Below, one piece after another: positions 36,098 to 47,490 of a DNA stretch of 64,000 nucleotides. This DNA is from Trema orientale (taxonomy: Eukaryota; Streptophyta; Magnoliopsida; Rosales; Cannabaceae). Under the pieces are notes generated by a model. That model had not been told where the DNA came from. It ran no database searches and saw nothing but the letters and a program-made list of their open reading frames with translations. How positions within the stretch are numbered: position 1 is the stretch's first letter; each line of letters starts with the position of its first letter. Location: NCBI GenBank assembly GCA_002914845.1, contig JXTC01000287.1, positions 128,339-192,338 of the forward strand. The letters run 5' to 3'. The translations under genes and the position numbers were made by a program.

Positions 36098-36317
36098 ACA
36101 AGTCTTCCTTTGGGCCGACTTATCAACTTGTAAGTGTACTCTTCAGTGCAGTAATCAAATATTGACAGTAAATCCTGTCAGACAGTAAATCTTCCTTTGG
36201 GCCGATTTGCTGTCCACATGGAAGCTTAACAACCATCACATATCTATTACCGTAGGTATGTTCATTATTCAGCCAAATAATTACCTTCTTTTGGGCCGGT
36301 AATTATTCGTATGAACA
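36098..36317 (-). repeat. Three stem-loops with a conserved 14-nt loop
   Basis: The + strand loop CTTCCTTTGGGCCG occurs at 36104-36117 and 36191-36204, and as CTTCTTTTGGGCCG at 36285-36298. Each is enclosed by a different pairing stem. The first is AAGT/ACTT (36100-36103, 36118-36121). The second is GACAGTAAAT/ATTTGCTGTC (36181-36190, 36205-36214; ten pairs, one T-G). The third is AATAATTAC/GTAATTATT (36276-36284, 36299-36307). The third also has an outer TGTTCAT/ATGAACA pair (36259-36265, 36311-36317). The element RNA is the opposite strand, where the loop reads CGGCCCAAAGGAAG. Confidence 0.75.
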
Positions 36318-36719
36318 ATAAACACACAATCATTTAAATATTTCAAAATAAATAAATCTACACAATAGAGGTTACTTTAGCAACATATTATTTCAACTCT
36401 TCTATTTCAAAATATTTAAACACATAGGGCAAAGAAAATAATAACCAAAGTGCCCAAAATATTAAGCTGAAAATTTCAATGCACAAATATTAATGGATAA
36501 CTGACTGAGTTCCAAGTACTTTTATCAACTCTCAAAGCTAAATAGAGTTTTCAACGGATAAAGTGTGGGTTATACTGAAGCTAGGTTGAGAAAATAAAGT
36601 CGATTGATAAAGTTTCAGGTTAGAACTCCTTGAATTGAGTCGAAAACAGCTCAATTGTAGTCAAAACTGAGACCGTGTACCTCAATTATGTCAAAATTTT
36701 GACCTAAAAATTTTTCTCA

Positions 36720-36900
36720 TCCCAGCTAGTGGCACTGTGGCACCAGTATGCGGCGTCGCAGCACCACCGCAGCCACAAGGGTGGCACCGCGGTGCCACCT
36801 GTCTCAAGTATGGCGCTGCGGCGCCAATCAGTGGCGCCGCAGCGCCAGCTTTCTGTCCTAGGTGCTATAGCGCCAAATTCCGGCCTTAGTGTTAATTACC
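36720..36900 (-). repeat. GC-rich palindrome cluster in the copia leader
   Basis: A perfect 18-bp palindrome GTGGCACCGCGGTGCCAC lies at 36781-36798. It is followed by a perfect 16-bp inverted repeat, TGGCGCTGCGGCGCCA (36811-36826) with its complement at 36832-36847, separated by ATCAG. Related GCGGCGTCGCAGC and AGCGCCA words surround these. The patch stands out against AT-rich surroundings. Confidence 0.85.
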
Positions 36901-37144
36901 CGATTTTTTATTACCCGATTTTAAAATTGGGTAACTCAAACCTAATGTGATTTTTCGCCATAATCTACAAACTTTATGACCCAAAACTCATAATTCAACC
37001 CTCAAACACTCAATATCTCAACAAAATCATGAAAAATTTATCAATCATACATGTAATATCTAAACCCTAGAAAACCAAACAGGTAAAGATATCACAAAAT
37101 AAAGACATGCATGATTATCCGAAGCAATTTAACATGATTTCCTG

Positions 37145-37155
37145 CTCTGATACCA
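37145..37155 (-). promoter_or_regulatory. Primer-binding site of copia element 2
   Basis: The minus strand reads TGGTATCAGAG, complementary to the initiator tRNA-Met 3' end, two bases inside the 5' LTR. Confidence 0.9.
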
Positions 37156-37157
37156 CT

Positions 37158-37688
37158 TATTAGATATACATAATGGATTGTTAAACTAAATACAATCCTA
37201 GAATCTATCATGCAAAATTGTCAGAAAAAGATTTGTTGAGAAACTGAGACAAAACTGAATCCATAGCCAAAGACGATGAATACCATAGCGGAAGCATTAA
37301 ATTGAGAGCCAGAGAGTTAGAGGCTTTCCACAGCCATTGAGAGCCAGCGGGTTAGAGGCCTTCCACAGCCAGAATACTCTATGTATGCTCAATGGGTTCT
37401 CTCTCTATTGATGGAGGCAAAAGAAAAAAGCACACGTTCTATTTGGCTTAGGGACCAAAATCCTAATAGTTATGTTCTTATATACTGATAGCCAATAGAG
37501 ACCTCATCAATTCTTATTGGTCCAGTATTGGGTAACAGTACATTACAGAGTCCATACTTAATTGGTATTTTTTTGTGCCTAAAATTAGATCACTTAATTA
37601 GCCCTACTTAGTTAGACAGCCATAATATTATATAATTATTATAAAAGACCTATGGCCCACAATAGGGTTATACAAATATAACCCAACA
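37158..37688 (-). mobile_element. 5' LTR of copia element 2
   Basis: It aligns along its full 531 bp with 31171-31701. The inner terminus is TATTAG in place of TGTTAG (a G-to-A change), and the outer end ATAACCCAACA is intact. It carries the same 35-bp duplication (37301-37335 and 37336-37370). Confidence 0.92.
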
Positions 37689-37693
37689 TGCCA

Positions 37694-38394
37694 ATCATGT
37701 ATCTTTCTCCTTCAGTTGTGGAGAATACCCTCTTATTCAGGAGGCTGGTTGAGGACTAACTCCTCTTTGCACCTAATCCAGCACTAAAATCCTATTTCAA
37801 AATGGTTGTAGGTGTTATTATCCCCCTTGGTTAGCTGAAGACCTAGGTCTTTTCGTTTTAGGTCATTCGAGAGTGGAGATGAGTCATCTTGACAGGTGGC
37901 ATAGCCACTCCTTTTCAATTCATCAGATTTTAAGAGGTTTTTGTGTGATCAGTTTGACTTAGTCTAAAGATAGCTAAAAGATGGGCACATAGAAGGTTTG
38001 TTCCCTTTTTGGTAGGCGATTGGTTAGATCTATCTCCTAGAATTTGACTAAGAGATAAGTGGTGAGATAAGCCCTTTGATTTCGGAATTGTTTTCCAAGT
38101 GGTGAAGTGGCTAGTTAAAGGCTAGAGAATTTCCTTTTGACTAGGTCTTAGTGGCCATATCAGATATGTCAAGGTGACCTGTGTATTACTACCCATTCGT
38201 AATGGACTAGCACGATCTTGGACTAGACTAGGCTTTGCCCACACTATTAGCCATTGTTCCCTTGAATTTATAAAATTTTAATTATTTATCCTGAAGTTTT
38301 GAGTTAGGCTCTTCCCACAAGTAAAGTCTATCAGATTTTTACCCTTATTGACTTAAATTCTTGGCTCTACCCCTACTTGATAGTCACTTGGTGG
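37694..38394. other. Unassigned sequence right of copia element 2
   Basis: Continuation of the interrupted target sequence. No ORF of note and no motif that I recognise. Confidence 0.3.
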
Positions 38395-38815
38395 GCATAA
38401 ACATAGCTAGTTAAGACTCAGGGGGCCGTGGCCTCCCCCCTCCTTTCCCTCCTCCTAATTTTTTTGAAAATTATGTTTTTTACCCTGAGTTTATATGAAA
38501 ATTTCAATTTTATCCTTTATTTTCCCTCTTGAATTTTTATAATTATAATTTTTGCCATTTTTTATAAAAAAATTCAATAATGCCCCTAATATGACCCACT
38601 AATTTTTTATAAAAATTTTGAACTTTATTTATATTATTTTAAAATTAAAAAATTTGCCTTCATATGGGATAATTTTTCTTTGGACTCACTTTAAATACTT
38701 TATTTAAATTTATATTAGTCTATGTTGATTATTTTGTTTCAAAGTTAACTAAAAAAATTCTAGTGTATGCCCTCTCTGAAAAATTTTTCTGGCTCTGTCA
38801 CTGAGTATGTTACAC
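38395..38815. repeat. Degenerate repeat of the GGCTCTGYCAYTG family
   Basis: A CAGGGGGCCGTGGCCTCCCCC-like start is followed by AT-rich sequence ending in TTTTTCTGGCTCTGTCACTG. The right end matches that of the repeat at 59673-60404. The boundaries and class are uncertain. Confidence 0.4.
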
Positions 38816-40244
38816 AATACCATGAGTCATTAGGTGACCTTGTAATCACCCGCCTAAATATTATTTTTTTTTAAAAAAAAAAAAGAACTCGAAAACATTT
38901 GGTCCAGAATTTTTTCAGTTTACTGCCAAAATAATCAATTTGGATCTAATATCCTAAAATAAGGGTTTTTACACCAGGGAGTATGCTAATGTCTCATGGT
39001 AGTAAAATGGTCTCATTTACAAATTACTATCAAACCTTCAATGTCATTATGTCATGTCATCTGTCTAAATGTACTTAAATACCTTAATTAAAATACCCAA
39101 TTTTTCTATTATTTGAATTATGGCCACTTCAAACTTCTTCACCAATCTGCTACATGAAATTTCTTTGCGATCAAAGTTGAAAGAGCTATTCTGTCGTTAC
39201 TAAAGAGGGTTTTTTTTCGACCTTATATAAGTTTTCTTTAACTCAAATATGGTTTTCTTGGACCATGGTAAAAAGTTTTCTAGTGTATTGAATTTTTACC
39301 AGATGGTAGGAAACGCGTGGATAACTTCAAACAATTTTGTGAATGAGTTATAATTTATCCTATATTTTACCATTAGTTATAAAAATAGGTTAAAATAGAT
39401 AATGTCTTTAAAAAATGACTACAGATGATAATAATCTATTTCCATTCATTTCAAGGTCTTAAATAATTCCAGCAAAAAAAAAAAAAAAAGAGGTCTTAAA
39501 TAAAGAGATAAGAAAAACAGGTAGTTGAAAAATGAAATGATTTCCTAGTGACATCTTTTCATTTAATTATATATGATTTGTTCAGGGGTTCTCATACAAA
39601 ATACAGGTATAAAATGCCAAAAATTGAAAAATATCAGGTGACCTAATTTGTTAGAAAAATACCGAACTAGTTACCTCAAGTACATTTGACAAATTCAAGT
39701 TTTGAAGAGATAACGTAAGTAATTACCTTTGGTATCTCCTCAAGTGACAAAAGTGATATTTTTCTTAATCGAGTAGTAAAAAGTGGTATTTTTCTAACTA
39801 AGTACCAGTTTTTCAGAGCTTATTCAGAATTTTTCAGAGAGTAATGATAGGGACGCCAAAATCTTACACCAGATAATATGACATGTATTTCAACCACTTC
39901 TTATTCTAAAGTGGGATCACACCATTTAAAGTTATACGATACCATATCACTGGTGTAAATTTTTTGTGTAGGATATTTGTGTTCCAATCTTTATTCTTTT
40001 TCAAGGAAGTGGCAGGGCCTGTATTTTTCAATTTATTTCAAATTTTACTGCATAAAATCAAATTTATCCTTTATTCTTCTTCCTTATTTATAGAATTGGA
40101 ATGACATTTTTCTTTTGTTAAAACCTTCTTTAAAACCGGGCCCTCAAAGAGTGGACGATCATACTTGCAAGTCTCGTAGATCAATTAATTAGGGGGAAAA
40201 AGAGATGAGTAAATTAGCTCTCTCTCTATATCTCCACATATATA
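38816..40244. other. AT-rich intergenic DNA
   Basis: It contains poly-A runs (about 38870-38884 and 39474-39489), the latter flanked by a direct repeat GGTCTTAAATAA. No gene or definable element is seen. Confidence 0.4.
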
Positions 40245-40253
40245 TATATATAA

Positions 40254-41089
40254 GGTTAGATGACTCTATTAGTCCATAAATTATGAAAAAAGTCTCATTT
40301 TAGTTCTTAAACTTTAAATTACGTCATTTTGGTCCTTGAATTATTAAAAAAATTTCATTTTAGTCCTTTTGATTGTATATTTCATTTTATTCTTAATAGA
40401 ATATGCATATAAGGCATTTTTGTTATTATGTTGTACTTATTTCATATCCAAAAGTATAGTCAGTACTGTATAGAGATTAGAACAGGAATTGAAGCAGTTT
40501 AAAAATAATTGGTTGTTTATTGGATAATAATGCGATGTAGAACTATCCAAAATGCAATCGTTATTATATTAAAATCACTAATACAAAATTAAGCTGGTTA
40601 TTGACTTTGATTGTATCCTAGCTGAGATAGAGTCTGATTCCTTGGCTGCTATCAATACTATTTTGAAGCCTAAGCCTTGTTCTGCTTTCGCATATTTAGT
40701 TAATGATATTTCTATTTTTATTTCTTCTGCTGGCTATGATTCGTGTCGTTATATTTCCCGCAAAGGAAATATGGTGGCCTATAAGCTGGCTCAATTTGTA
40801 ATTCGTTCTAAATATGATAGAATATGGGGGAACTCTTTTTTTCATATTTTATCTCTCATTTTGTAATTGCCGATCTTTAGCAGTAATGAATCCTTTTTTT
40901 ATTTAACAAAAAAAGAATGAGAAATGCAACTCATATGCTCATTCTGATAAGTTTCAAACAAAATATATAACAAAAAGGACTAAAATGACACATTTTTAAT
41001 GGTTTAAGGACTGATATAATGTAATTTAAAGTTTAAGGACCAAAGTGAGACTTTCTCCTTACTTCATGGACTAATAGAGTCATTTATCC
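40254..41089. mobile_element. Mutator-type TIR element carrying an L1 tail
   Basis: Long inverted ends of roughly 100 bp are visible: the left begins GGTTAGATGACTCTATTAGT and the right, reversed, begins GGATAAATGACTCTATTAGT. Both continue through AAGTCTCA-TTT and CTTAAACTTTAAATTAC. Flanks are TATATATAA (40245-40253) and TATAGATAA (41090-41098), a 9-bp duplication with one mismatch. Nine bases and long TIRs are typical of Mutator-like elements. No transposase is present. Confidence 0.8.
40590..40915 (+). pseudogene. L1 3' tail (RNase H domain and poly-A) inside the TIR element
   Basis: Translation gives CILAEIESDSLAAINTI and later YISRKGNMVAYKLAQF, the RVT_3-type RNase H domain at the C-terminus of plant L1 ORF2. 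It ends in a stop at 40864-40866, a short 3' UTR and an A-rich tail near 40903-40915. The frame is open from about 40596 to the stop. AAATGCAA at 40550-40557 and 40922-40929 may be its target duplication. A domain captured from a host gene cannot be excluded. Confidence 0.65.
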
Positions 41090-41110
41090 TATAGATAAAT
41101 ATATATTAAA

Positions 41111-41459
41111 GGGATAACTGCAAAAAAATACCCTGAAGTGTTCTGCAATTTAAACCCTAAAGTTTGGACTCTGCAAAATAATACTCTGAGATTAAGAATT
41201 TCTGAAAATTAATACCCTAAACAAATTTTTAGACCAATTTTAGGAACGAAAAAATAAAAATATCATCCATTAAAATTGGATTAGTCCATATTATTCATCT
41301 TAATTTTGAGGATATTACTGTATTTTATCAGTTAAAAATCAATCCAGGGTATTAATTTTCAGAAATTCGTAATCTTAAGATATTATTTTGCAAAATTCAA
41401 ACTTCAAACTTTAAATTGCAAAACACCCAAATCTCATGATATCTTTTTACAATTATCCC
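41111..41459. mobile_element. Mutator-type MITE with long TIRs
   Basis: The left end GGGATAACTGCAAAAAAATA and the reversed right end GGGATAATTGTAAAAAGATA continue as about 100 bp of inverted repeat, through TTTTGCAAAATAATA and TTTCTGAAAATTAATACCCT. Flanks are TATATTAAA at 41102-41110 and again at 41460-41468, an exact 9-bp duplication. It starts only 21 bp after the previous element ends. Confidence 0.88.
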
Positions 41460-41468
41460 TATATTAAA

Positions 41469-44400
41469 TAGGCATCTGATATGGGTCTCGCAAATGAGAA
41501 TAGTACAGAGATTTGGGAAGTAATTGCAAAGAGTGGTACCATTTCTGGGAGTGTAAGAATAATAAGACGTACGTATAATTAAGTACTCTATTAAATATGG
41601 CGAGATTTCTTGTAATTACACTGGCCCACTTGAAGAAAATGCTTCACACAAGAAGAGCTTGAGTAGCTCAGGACAGCTATTTGGGATATAATTTATTTGT
41701 GCATCACAAACATTGCATCCTATCCTTATGTGGGATAAAAGATTTATTTTGGAATGTAGAATAATTTATAAATGTACATAAGTAGTTGTGTGTGTAAATG
41801 AATATATATTTATATGATATTGCAACCGTGTTGTAGACTTTCAAAATAGTTCTGAAATATCAGTCTAAACTTTAAACCCACTTGATGAGCAAATACGTAC
41901 CTTGCACCTAGAAGATTTTGAGATATTCTTTTCCTCTAGATAAGAAGGATTTTGAGAATTGGTCAATGTATACAGCTAAAGCTTAGGATAAACTATTACT
42001 ATTAATCGTGATCATGAATCGAACTGCAATTAATTGGAATATTAGTTGCAATATATTGTTGGAGCCACGTCTATCTTACCACTAGTACAAAATATGTCCA
42101 TATTATTTGAGTACAAGTATAAATAAACTACTTTAGGTCTCTTCTAGTTGTATATTGTAAAAAATGATATGTGATAATTAGTATATATACACACATTAAA
42201 CTTGAGTGGGAAAGTCCTAACTGATTCAACTTTAGTCCCGGTGGCCTGCATCTATTTATATAATACGAATGATAATTAATGAAATATGAATAGTAATTTC
42301 ACACATGGTGACATTTTTTCCCCTTCTCTTTCCCTTTTTTTTTTTTTTTTTAAAGAAAAGAAAACGTGATTTGTTTTCCCTCTTTTCAAATCAGGATGAC
42401 TTTTCTTGAAACTTAAGCTTAATTATGATGTTGTAATAATTTAAGTCTACAATTCCTCTCTCTCCCCTTTGATTTACTTTAAGCTACACACTTAAATATA
42501 AACATATATATAAACACATATAAAAATTTATGCTAAAAGCAATGGCCAAAAAGGAAAAAGTACTACGTCATGGGAAAGCAATGCATGCATGAGACTCGTC
42601 CTTGTTTCATGTCCACTCAAATATATACTAGACACTTTTGCATGCCAATTATATGTGTGAACCTTTCTCTCTTTCTCATCATGATATTTTGACTTTGATA
42701 TAATTATCAAGGTTTCCCGTATATATATATTTCCCCTATCCCTCTTATATATGGTTGAAATTCTCCATCTAATTATATAATAGATAATCAAGTATCCATA
42801 ATTCAACCATGATATGATGAGTATATATATATATACTGCATACATAATTATAATTGGTGGGGGATCATGAATATTCATGTGGTAACATATCCATAAAAAA
42901 AGCAAAGGCATAATGTGCCAATTATCAAGAGAAGGGTACTGATGAGTGAAAATATTGAGGTGATGATGTTCCATGGAACATGGGTTATAGAATGATTGAG
43001 ATGGGGGTTAGTTGAGCTTGCTTTAATAGAGTTCAGGCACACCACATGTAATTTCATTGCTTTTTTCCGGCTGTGGGGACGCTTTCCTTTGTTCTCTTGT
43101 AATATTTCATCGTCACCTAAACATATATAATATATATATATTACATACGCGATTTTTTTTTCTTTTTATTAGTATTTTTTGTGTGTTTTCATGATATGAT
43201 ACTAGTACTTGATATTGGTGTAACGTGTAATAACACTGTGCAAATTGATAATTGTCCTAATAAAGTTAGGTAGTTGAAATATATTGATTAAATATGAAAA
43301 AAAAAGCGAATAAATTGGATTAATGGTTAAAGTACACTATTGTCAGCTGAACTTGTAGGTAGCTGTAGGACAATACTCCTAATTAACAAAGGTTTTATGG
43401 GTCAAATTTATATGGCTAGTAATTCATCTCTGCCATTCTGAAAAAATATTAAGACTCATCAAAATGCACCTTAATTNTAGGTAGCATTGAAACATTTTTT
43501 TATATTCTCTAGGACGTGACAAGTAGAGTAGCCTTGAGCAACTTAAATAGAAATATTCAAAGATTTTTTTAAATATATATTTTTTAAATGTTGTTCCACC
43601 TATTATATTATGTTAGCCACAAGTGACAAAGGGTTACCATGAGAAGCTAGCGTAAGTAAATATGTAATATGTATATAATATATATTTGCTACTGTAGCTA
43701 GGCAATTTTGGATATGCGTACATATACTTGAGAATTCTATGGACTAGTATACATATGGTTGAGTAATTAATTGGGGGTGACTTTTTACGCAATTCCAGCG
43801 AAAAGAGTCACTTTTCATTAGAATACATACACACAAGACAAAAGGTGCATAAAATCAGCGAAAGTTTGGTTCGCTTTTAAGTGCATGATAACTTCATATG
43901 ACTATTATCTTTATATCAACGTAAATAGACCATCGCAGGGCGATATTTTGACAAAAAACCATATGTACTCTAAAAAGAAACTAAAACCATAACTACACAA
44001 ATTAAGTACATATAGTTTGATTAGGAAAATTAAGGCTTTAAACACCTTCTTTGTCACTAACTTGTGTATATGGCCAAATATAATGTTTTCTCCTCACCAT
44101 ATTACATGTAAGAAAAGGGAAAATATATGAAAACGAAGTGTGGGAACCCCAAAACCCCATCAGCTATGCTTGTCTTATATTGAAAATATGGGCCATCTCA
44201 AAAGTTGTTACCAGTTCAAATCAATGACAAAAAGGGACGTAAATTTCAGTTTTGGTACGTATCGATTGGATAAGCCAATACTGATGAAGGGGGCCTTAAA
44301 TCTGATGAGTTAGGTTCATGTTCAAATCATGTTATATTATATATATTGCTCATAATAACGTAATTATACACACGTCCATTTCTTTTGTCACTTCCTTAAC

Positions 44401-46480
44401 ATATGGCCTTTTTATATGGTAATGTATTACACTCATAAATAACTATGGTTTCTACATATATATATATATATATATATATCAAATATTGATGACACATCTT
44501 TTTCTTCTTTCTTCTATAACACATACCATTCAAAAGTTTCTATAGCAAAACATCATCTTGAAGGTTACAAGAGAGCCCATATGTTTTAATTTGATGGTGC
44601 TAAATATTGACGTTGTAGTACCTATTTATCTATATATGAATGTGTTTGAGAGAGAGAGAGAGAGAGAGAGAGGTAAATTGTCTAATACATGGAGAGGAGC
44701 CATGTGCCAAAGGAATCTCACACAACATTCTTAGTCTCTGAATTACAACCTAGAAATTGCAAGTCATGCTGCAAAAAGATAATAAAATCGTCAGCTAGAA
44801 ACTTCTCTTATGATTTTCCCAAAATGTCCTTCTCACTATACATATGTTTTAATGTATTGGTGTATTATTTGTATAGTGTATAAATTCTTTGCTATGGCAT
44901 TGACATGGATAAATATATATAGATAACATGCATATATACAATCAACATCAACCCCGAGATTGGGTCTTTTTGTATTTTTATTTTTTAAACAATTAGCTTT
45001 GATAACATAATGACTACTGATCTTGGGTGTTATGCCCCCATGTACAACCATATGTTCACATTACTAAAATTTTTCAATTTAATACTTTTGTTTTTCTCAC
45101 CTACTGCAACTAAATTATAGCCTATATAATAAAATAATTCTGAAAAAATAAAGATGATCACTTTTGGACGGCTTTTGCATTGACTAATAAGTAATTACTG
45201 TATAATAATAACACGCAATATATATACCTCGTCATTAAATCAAATGTCACTGTATGATTCATGACTTAAAAAAAATGTGTTGAAAAATAATTATAACAAA
45301 AATAATGAATATTACAAAAAAATTCATACTATACATACACTTCATAGCCTTCATCCTTGTAGAAAAAGAACAATTTGCCCACCATAAATATTGTCGTACT
45401 ATATGTCTCTACTTGGTTAATATACATGGAATAAAACCCAAGCCAAAAACTCCAAATTTAACAGCAAAAATTTCTTTAGGCATATGGGAGGGAAGCAACA
45501 AATCAAAAAAGAGGTACCAAAACAAGTGCTTTCCTGGTTCCAAAAAAAAAAAAAAAAGTGCTTTCCACTTAAAGGATTAATCTTTCTTCTTGCAGTTTAG
45601 TGGTTTGTACTATATAACCCTTTTCCTATTTGGCCATTCTTTATGAATATTCTTGGTTTTTATAGTCTAACCACCTTCCTGAACATATTATAAATTATAA
45701 TTGTATGTAAGTGTTCCAAGTACGACTACAATGTTGTGTCCACTTATAGGAAAAAAATACAATCTTCATATATGGTTTTTATCAGCTACTTACTTGTTTA
45801 GTGTTTATATTTCCTATTTGTAGATTGATACTGGCAACCACTCACAACACACCAAGAAGATTACTTTGATAGTTTGACACTTTACCTTCCTCAATATTTA
45901 TTTACCTAACCAGTTATTTCCAATTTTATTTTCCCCTTAATATGTTGAATATTTTTCTTGGGAAAATGTATAATAACATGGGCACTTGGATTGCCCCGAA
46001 GCTTGAAGGGTAGTGTGGTAAATGAGTAGCTGACAGGAGTATGAAAAGGGCACTTGGAGTGGATATATATGTGTATATATATGTGTACAATATACCACAC
46101 TATGTATATTTTGCTTGGAAATAAAAAAGGGCACTGATAGACCTTGCAGGAAGGGGGGAATGCTTTTCCTTCCTTCCCTTCATTGTTTGCAGTACATAAA
46201 TCCTCTAATCTTTCTCTCACTCTTCCTGACAAGGTCACATGCACATGCAGACAAGGCTAGACCCACCCACATACTCATCCCACATGGATGTCTGGGATAG
46301 AGCCTTGAGGATTTCTGACCCACAAAAACACACGACACCCTCATGCCTCACTCTCTCTCTCTCTCTAACATTTAATATTTTATTATTTTAGCCAACTCTA
46401 AGTCTTGACTCTCTCATCAGATTGGTTTACACATTTTAATGATATACCAAAACCTTCCTGTCTCTCCTGAGCTGTCTTTC
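41469..46480. other. Long intergenic region upstream of gene 2
   Basis: AT-rich DNA with TA microsatellites (for example 44456-44479), a GA microsatellite at 44648-44673, poly-T near 42338-42351 and one ambiguous base at 43477. Minus-strand frames at 42528-42974 and 45906-46244 show no recognisable family and look like chance. It probably includes distal promoter sequence of gene 2; CT-rich tracts begin near 46340. Confidence 0.45.
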
Positions 46481-47490
46481 CACTTGTTCCAAAAGGGAAA
46501 AATCTCTTCTTGGATCTGCAGAGAGATTCCTTATTTACAACAAGTTTTGCATGGGTTTTAGCTTCTTTTAGGCAAATAATCAGGTAATGTTATTGCTGGT
46601 AAAAAAACTCTGGGTTCTGTGTTTCATATTGTATTTCTTAATGGGTCCCCCTCCTTTTCTTTAGGCCCTTTGGTGTAACACACTGTTTTTCCTGATTTGT
46701 TTCTGTGAAACCAAACAAGTTTCTTTCTTCCACCCATTGGGTTTGTGATATGGTTTTCTGGGTATGTCCTTTTTCCCATTATAATTTTCCATTCTCGTTG
46801 AAAAGTTGAGATTTTTGGGGAGAAACCAGTGTACTCAAAAGGGTACTCATTTCACCAGAAAAAATTTTGTGGGTTGGGATTGTTTGATTGCAAAAGCAAA
46901 GATTTTTCATTTTTTGGCTAGTGTATTTTCAAGGATAAGAAAGACAATATCTTTGAGCAAGGAGAAAGAGGAATTTAAGGGCAATTTATCTTTGCATTCT
47001 TATGATTTTGGAGTAGATTAACTTGATTTTTGTGTTATTTACTTATGTGTGAATGTGGGATGCTGTGTTTGGACTTAAAAGAATGAAGAATGCAGAGAGC
47101 TTAAATTGAGCTTCTGGCTGTATACAACATTAGGGGGCAAGGAGTTAATTGAAGGGCAAGTCTAGATTTTTCTTGTACTTAAAGCTGGATATTGTTGTCA
47201 GAGGAAGCTAAGGTTTTTGAGGTGTGTGAAATACCAACGATATTCAACTGCAATTTTCTGATATTACTGATTTTGGTGTCAGAAGAAGGTATATAGGTCT
47301 GTTAGGTGTCTGAAATTACTGGTATGAGAGGTTAATAAAGGTCTGAGAGTTGGAAAGCTTCAAAGACTGGTCCCAACATTGTGGATGAGACTTATTTTTG
47401 CAGATGGAGGCTGTTAATGCTGTAATCTAGTTTGGAGAAACTTAAGAATTTGGAGTAATTTATAATTAGATCTTGTGGAGAGAAGGGAAG
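46481..47490 (+). promoter_or_regulatory. Probable 5' UTR of gene 2 with leader intron
   Basis: A candidate leader intron runs from 46584 (AATCAG/GTAATG) to 47403 (TTATTTTTGCAG), 820 bp. Splicing would leave a short upstream frame, ATG at 47404 to TAG at 47428-47430 (eight codons), 60 bases before the main ATG. Both splice sites fit plant consensus. The transcription start is not identified. Confidence 0.45.

Larger units (their letters stand above)
35926..37144 (-). other. 5' leader of copia element 2
   Basis: This 1.2 kb lies between the PBS and the first gag-like codons. In RNA order it holds a GC-rich palindrome cluster (36720-36900), an AT-rich spacer, and three stem-loops with a shared loop (36098-36317), then gag. 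It has no convincing ORF; the frame at 36729-36950 is just the GC-rich patch. Confidence 0.7.
31171..37688 (-). mobile_element. Ty1/copia LTR retrotransposon no. 2, complete but decayed
   Basis: Paired 531-bp LTRs (31171-31701 and 37158-37688) bound a 5.46 kb interior. The PBS lies beside the right LTR and the polypurine tract beside the left LTR, so the element reads on the minus strand. Flanks are CGCTA (31166-31170) and TGCCA (37689-37693). They differ at two sites, both explained by C-to-T changes from CGCCA, so they may be a decayed 5-bp target duplication. By eye the LTRs differ at some 50-60 positions (near 10 %), mostly transitions, so the insertion is old. Gag and pol contain many stops. 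Confidence 0.9.

Noticed and set aside
36729..36950. 73-codon + strand frame in the GC-rich leader patch
   Set aside because: It runs antisense to the element and reflects the palindromic GC-rich words.
42528..42974. 148-codon minus-strand frame with hydrophobic stretches
   Set aside because: Its composition follows AT-rich and TA-microsatellite DNA, with no family resemblance and no splice or leader context.
45906..46244. 112-codon minus-strand frame upstream of gene 2
   Set aside because: No recognisable domain; it overlaps the probable promoter of gene 2 and other short frames.
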